Shown: one piece after another, positions 58,201-64,000 of the stretch | Layout of the letters: each line of letters begins with the position of its first letter | Numbering within the stretch: position 1 is the stretch's first letter | Source of the DNA: Palaemon carinicauda | Lineage: Eukaryota > Arthropoda > Malacostraca > Decapoda > Palaemonidae | Assembly: GCF_036898095.1 (NCBI RefSeq) | Contig: NC_090744.1 | Span: 8,714,132-8,778,131, forward strand | DNA: 64,000 nt | Direction of reading: 5' to 3' | Translations under genes and position numbers: made by a program | Notes under the pieces: model-generated | Database searches by the model: none | Told to the model about the DNA's origin: nothing | What the model saw: the letters and a program-made list of their open reading frames with translations, nothing else

Positions 58201-61200
58201 GAGTAGTGAAGGTAGTTAAGGTGAGGTAATTAAGGAGATAGTTAGTTAAGGTGAGGTAATTAAGGAGAGAGTAGTGAAGGTAGTTAAGGTGAGGTAATTC
58301 AGAGAGGGTAGTGAAGGTAGTTAAGGTGAGGTAATTAAGGAGAGAGTAGTGAAGGTAGTTAAGGTGAGGTAATTAAGGAGAGAGTAGTGAAGGTAGTTAA
58401 GGTGAGGTAATTCAGGAGAGAGTAGTGAAGGTAGTTAAGGTGAGGTAATTAAGGAGATAGTTAGTTAAGGTGAGGTAATTAAGGAGATAGTTAGTTAAGG
58501 TGAGGTAATTAGGAGAGAGTAGTGAAGGTAGTTAAGGTGAGGTAATTAAGGAGAGAGTAGTGAAGGTAGTTAAGGTGGGGTAATTCAGGAGAGAGTAGTG
58601 AAGGTAGTTAAGGTGAGGTAATTAAGGAGAGAGTTAGTTAAGGTGAGGTAATTAAGGAGAGAGTAGTGAAGGTAGTTAAGGTGAGGTAATTAAGGAGAGT
58701 AGTGAAGGTAGTTAAGGTGTGGTAATTAGGAGAGAGTAGTGAAGGTAGTTAAGGTGAGGTAATTAAGGAGATAGTTAGTTAAGGTGAGGTAATTAAGGAG
58801 AGAGTAGTGAAGGTAGTTAAGGTGAGGTAATTAAGGAGAGAGTAGTGAAGGTAGTAAGGTGAGGTAATTAAGGAGAGAGTAGTGAAGGTAGTTAAGGTGA
58901 GGTAATTAAGGAGAGAGTAGTGAAGGTAGTTAAGGTGAGGTAATTAAGGAGAGAGTAGTGAAGGTATTAAGGTGAGGTAATTAAGGAGAGAGTAGTGAAG
59001 GTAGTAAGGTGAGGTAATTAAGGAGAGAGTAGTGAAGGTAGTTAAGGTGAGGTAATTAAGGAGAGAGTAGTGAAGGTAGTTAAGGTGAGGTAATTAAGGA
59101 GAGAGTAGTGAAGGTAGTTAAGGTGAGGTAATTAAGGAGAGAGTAGTGAAGGTAGTTAAGGTGAGGTAATTAGGAGAGAGTAGTGAAGGTAGTTAAGGTG
59201 AGGTAATTAAGGAGATAGTTAGTTAAGGTGAGGTAATTAGGAGAGAGTAGTGAAGGTAGTTAAGGTGAGGTAATTAAGGAGAGAGTAGTGAAGGTAGTTA
59301 AGGTGAGGTAATTAAGGAGAGAGTAGTGAAGGTAGTTAAGGTGAGGTAATTAAGGAGAGAGTAGTGAAGGTAGTTAAGGTGGGGTAATTCAGGAGAGAGT
59401 AGTGAAGGTAGTTAAGGTGAGGGTAATTAGGAGAGAGTAGTGAAGGTAGTTAAGGTGAGGTAATTAAGGAGATAGTAGTGAAGGTAGTTAAGGTGAGGTA
59501 ATTAAGGAGAGAGTAGTGAAGGTAGTTAAGGTGGGGTAATTAAGGACAGAGTAGTGAAGGTAGTTAAGGTGAGGTAATTATGAGAGAGTAGTGAAGGTAG
59601 TTAAGGTGAGGTAATTAAGGAGAGAGTAGTGAAGGTAGTTAAGGTGAGGTAATTAAGGAGAGAGTAGTGAAGGTAATTAAGGTGAGGTAATTAAGGAGAG
59701 TTAGTTAGTTAAGGTGAGGTAATTAAGGAGAGAGTAGTGAAGGTAGTTAAGGTGAGGTAATTAAGGAGAGAGTAGTGAAGGTAGTTAAGGTGAGGTAATT
59801 CAGGAGAGAGTAGTGAAGGTAGTTAAGGGAGGTAATTAAGGAGATAGTTAGTTAAGGTGAGGTAATTAAGGAGAGAGTAGTGAAGGTAGTTAAGGTGAGG
59901 TAATTAAGGAGAGAGTAGTGAAGGTAGGTAAGGTGAGGTAATTAAGGAGAGAGTAGTGAAGGTAGTTAAGGTGAGGTAATTAAGGAGAGAGTAGTGAAGG
60001 TAGTTAAGGTGAGGTAATTAAGGAGAGAGTAGTGAAGGTAGTAAGGTGAGGTAATTAGGAGAGAGTAGTGAAGGTAGTTAAGGTGAGGTAATTAAGGAGA
60101 GAGTAGTGAAGGTAGTTAAGGTGAGGTAATTAAGGAGAGAGTAGTGAAGGTAGTTAAGGTGAGGTAATTAAGGAGAGAGTAGTGAAGGTAGTTAAGGTGG
60201 GGTAATTCAGGAGAGAGTAGTGAAGGTAGTTAAGGTGAGGTAATTAAGGAGAGAGTAGTGAAGGTAGTTAAGGTGAGGTAATTAAGGAGAGAGTAGTGAA
60301 GGTAGTTAAGGTGAGGTAATTAAGGAGAGAGTAGTGAAGGTAGTTAAGGTGAGGTAATTAAGGAGAGAGTAGTGAATGTAGTTAAGGTGAGGTAATTAAG
60401 GAGAGAGTAGTGAAGGTAGTTAAGGTGGGGTAATTAGGAGAGAGTAGTGAAGGTAGTTAAGGTAGGGTAATTCAGGAGAGAGTAGTGAAGGTAGTTAAGG
60501 TGAGGTAATTAAGGAGATAGTAGTGAAGGTAGTTAAGGTGGGTAATTCAGGAGAGAGTAGTGAAGGTAGTTAAGGTGGGTAATTCAGGAGAGAGTAGTGA
60601 AGGTAGTTAAGGTGAGGTAATTAAGGAGAGAGTAGTGAAGGTAGTTAAGGTGAGGTAATTAAGGAGAGAGTAGTGAAGGTAGTTAAGGTGGGGTAATTCA
60701 GGAGAGAGTAGTGAAGGTAGTTAAGGTGAGGTAATTAAGGAGAGTTAAGGTAGTTAAGGTGAGGTAATTAAGGAGAGAGTAGTGAAGGTAGTTAAGGTGA
60801 GGTAATTAAGGAGAGAGTAGTGAAGGTAGTTAAGGTGAGGTAATTCAGGAGAGAGTAGTGAAGGTAGTTAAGGTGAGGTAATTAAGGAGATAGTTAGTTA
60901 AGGTGAGGTAATTAAGGAGAGAGTAGTGAAGGTAGTTAAGGTGAGGTAATTAAGGAGAGAGTAGTGAAGGTAGTAAGGTGAGGTAATTAAGGAGATAGTA
61001 GTAAGGTAGTAAGGTGAGGTAATTAAGGAGAGAATAGTGAAGGTAGTTAGGTGAGGTAATTAAGGAGAGAGTAGTGAAGGTATTAAGGTGAGGTAATTAA
61101 GGAGAGAGTAGTGAAGGTAGTAAGGTGAGGTAATTCAGGAGAGAGTAGTGAAGGTAGTTAAGGTGAGGTAATTAAGGAGATAGTTAGTTAAGGTGAGGTA

Positions 61201-64000
61201 ATTAAGGAGAGAGTAGTGAAGGTAGTTAAGGTGAGGTAATTAGGAGAGAGTAGTGAAGGTAGTTAGGGTGAGGTAATTAAGGAGAGAGTAGTGAAGGTAG
61301 TTAAGGTGAGGTAATTAAGGAGAGAGTAGTGAAGGTAGTTAAGGTGAGGTAATTCAGGAGAGAGTAGTGGAGGTAGTTAAGGTGAGGTAATTAAGGAGAG
61401 AGTAGTGAAGATAGTTAAGGTGAGGTAATTAAGGAGAGAGTAGTGAAGGTAGTTAAGGTGAGGTAATTAAGGAGAGAGGTAGTGAAGGTAGTTAAGGTGA
61501 GGTAATTAAGGAGATAGTTAGTTAAAGTGAGGTAGTTAAGGAGAGAGTAGTGAAGGTAGTTAAGGTGAGGTAATTAAGGAGAGAGTAGTGAAGGTAGTTA
61601 AGGTGAGGTAATTAAGGAGAGAGTAGTGATGGTAGTTAAGGTGAGGTAATTAAGGAGAGAGTAGTGAAGGTAGTTAAGGTGAGGTAATTAAGGAGAGAGT
61701 AGTGAAGGTAGTTAAGGTGAGGTAATTAAGGAGAGAGTAGTGAAGGTAGTAAGGTGAGGTAATTAAGGAGATAGTTAGTTAAGGTGAGGTAATTAAGGAG
61801 AGAGTAGTGAAGGTAGTTAAGGTGAGGTAATTAAGGAGAGAGTAGTGAAGGTAGTAAGGTGAGGTAATTAAGGAGAGAGTAGTGAAGGTAGTTAAGGTGA
61901 GGTAATTAAGGAGAGAGTAGTGAAGGTAGTTAGGGTGAGGTAATTAAGGAGAGAGTAGTGAAGGTATTGAAGATGAGGTAATTAAGGAGAGAGTAGTGAA
62001 GTTAATAAAGGTGAGGTAATTCAGGACAGAGTAGTGAAGGTAGTTAAGGTGAGGTAATTAAGGAGATAGTTAGTTAAGGTGAGGTAATTAAGGAGAGAGT
62101 AGTGAAGGTAGTTAAGGTGAGGTAATTCAGGACAGAGTAGTGAATGTAGTTAAGGTGAGGTAATTAAGGAGAGAGTAGTGAAGGTAGTTAAAGTGAGGGT
62201 AATTAAGGAGAGAGTAGTGAAGGTAGTTAAGGTGAGGTAATTAAGGAGATAGTAGTGAAGGTAGTTAAGGTGAGGTAATTAAGGAGAGAGTAGTGAATGT
62301 AGTTAAGGTGGGGTAATTCAGGAGAGAGTAGTGAAGGTAGTTAAGGTGAGGTAATTAAGGAGAGAGTAGTGAAGGTAGTTAAGGTGAGGTAATTAAGGAG
62401 AGAGTAGTGAAGGTAGTTAAGGTGGGGTAATTCAGGAGAGAGTAGTGAAGGTAGTTAAGGTGGGGTAATTCAGGAGAGAGTAGTGAAGGTAGTTAAGGTG
62501 AGATAATTAAGGAGAGAGTAATGAAGGTAGTTAAGGTGGGGTAATTCAGGAGAGAGTAGTGAAGGTAGTTAAGGTGAGGGTAATTCAGGAGAGAGTAGTG
62601 AAGGTAGTTAAGGTGAGGTAATTAAGGAGATAGTAGTGAAGGTAGTTAAGGTGAGGTAATTAAGGAGAGAGTAGTGAAGGTAGTTAAGGTGGGGTAATTC
62701 AGGAGAGAGTGGTGAAGGTAGTTAAGTTGAGGTAATTAAGGAGAGAGTAGTGAAGGTAGTTAAGGTGAGGTAATTAAGGAGATAGTTAGTTAAGGTGAGG
62801 TAATTAAGGAGAGAGTAGTGAAGGTAGTTAAGGTGAGGTAATTAAGGAGAGAGTAGTGAAGGTAGTTAAGGTGAGGTAATTCAGGAGAGAGTAGTGAAGG
62901 TAGTTAAGGTGAGGTAATTAAGGAGATAGTTAGTTAAGGTGAGGTAATTAATAAGAGAGTAGTGAAGGTAGTTAAGGTGAGGTAATTAAGGAGAGAGTAG
63001 TGAAGGTAGGTAAGGTGAGGTAATTAAGGAGAGAGTAGTGAAGGTAGTTAAGGTGAGGTAATTAAGGAGAGAGTAGTGAAGGTAGTTAGGGTGAGGTAAT
63101 TAAGGAGATAGTTAGTTAAGGTGAGGTAATTAAGGAGAGAGTAGTGAAGGTAGTTAAGGTGAGGTAATTCAGATGAGAGTAGTGAATGTAGTTAAGGTGA
63201 GGTAATTAAGGAGAGAGTAGTGAAGGTAGTTAAGGTGAGGTAATTATGGAGAGAGTAGTGAAGGTAGTTAAGGTGGGGTAATTCAGGAGAGCGTAGTGAA
63301 GGTAGTTAAGGTGAGGTAATTAAGGAGAGAGTAGTGATGATAGTTAAGGTGAGGTAATTAAGGAGAGAGTAGTGAAGGTAGTTAAGGTGAGGTAATCAAG
63401 GAGAGTAGTGAGGGTAGTTAAGGTGAGGTAATTAAAGAGAGAGTAGTGAAGGTAGGTAAGGTGAGGTAATTAAAGAGATAGTTAGTTAAGATGAGGTAAT
63501 TAAGGAGAGAGTAGTGAAGATAGTTAAGGTGAGGTAATTAAGGAGAGAGTAGTGAAGGTAGTTAAGGTGAGGTAATTAAGGAGAGAGTAGTGAAGGTAGT
63601 CAAGGTGAGGTAATTAAGGAGAGAGTAGTGAAGGTAGTTAAGGTGAGGTAATTAAGGAGAGAGTAGTGAAGGTAGTTAAGGTGAGGTAATTCAGGAGAGA
63701 GTAGTGAAGGTAGTTAAGGTGAGGTAATTAAGGAGATAGTTAGTTAAGGTGAGGTAATTAAGGAGAGAGTAGTGAAGGTAGTTAAGGTGAGGTAATTAAG
63801 GAGAGAGTAGTGAAGGTAGGTAAGGTGAGGTAATTAAGGAGAGAGTAGTGAAGGTAGTTAAGGTGAGGTAATTAAGGAGAGAGTAGTGAAGGTAGTTAAG
63901 GTGAGGTAATTTAGGAGAGAGTAGTGAAGGTAGTTATGGTGAGGTAATTAAGGAGAGAGTAGTGAAGGTAGTTAAGGTGAGGTAATTAAGGAGAGAGTAG
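46216..64000. repeat. Giant 38-bp satellite array, right part, open at window edge
   Basis: About 17.8 kb, of order 480 units of the same satellite, in the same orientation and resuming in phase after the transposon. About 46216-52490 is a near-identical copy of about 36970-43240. A further block beginning near 52500 matches the one at 22071 (ATGGAG at 52513, GTGATGG at 52747). The CAGATGAGAG and GAGATAATT markers recur at 63172 and 62501, about 13.41 kb after 49761 and 49091. About 56170-61900 resembles the consensus-like zone with many one-base losses. The array continues to the last base, so its true size is unknown. Confidence 0.97.

Overview
This looks like a piece of an animal nuclear genome, most likely a decapod crustacean and perhaps a caridean prawn. 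The grounds are the AT-rich background, dense microsatellites ((TA)n, (GA)n, (ATT)n, long poly-T), interspersed repeats whose wording I associate from memory with prawn genomes, and runs close to the arthropod telomere repeat TTAGG. The species call is inference. I found no convincing protein-coding gene, rRNA, tRNA or CRISPR array. The open reading frames present are short, low-complexity, or lie in repeats.

Layout. (1) 1-7725: AT-rich intergenic DNA with decayed repeats: an old ~29-bp minisatellite (about 130-1030), two dispersed-repeat copies (2131-2330 and 4252-4655), a diverged 155-bp tandem duplication (3556-3866), a LINE-tail-like remnant (about 5300-5480) and a candidate solo LTR with a primer-binding-like site (7346-7553). 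(2) 7726-9600 and 11492-12870: two diverged direct copies of one compound locus. Each holds a ~400-bp leader, an (AGGTA)n-type array, a ~190-bp spacer and then the start of a 38-bp satellite. The intervening 9601-11491 is unique DNA with microsatellites. (3) 12661-43401 and 46216-64000: a very large array of a 38-bp satellite, of order 1,300 units, whose consensus has no cytosine on the + strand. It runs off the right edge. (4) 43402-46215: a 2,806-bp non-autonomous piggyBac-like element bounded by TTAA duplications and 17-bp perfect terminal inverted repeats, inserted into a TTAA of a satellite unit. Internally it is mostly a ~374-bp tandem repeat and encodes no transposase.

How the parts relate. 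The first copy of the compound locus has only about four 38-bp units, while the second leads into the giant array, so the window seems to show one locus before and after satellite expansion. Marker variants inside the array recur at fixed spacings (about 1.9, 3.75, 9.25 and 13.41 kb), showing block duplication on top of unit-by-unit amplification. The piggyBac-like element occurs once and lies at the edge of one 9.25-kb-spaced duplication. The best candidate for something undescribed is the cytosine-free satellite with its unexpanded sister locus and its transposon insertion.
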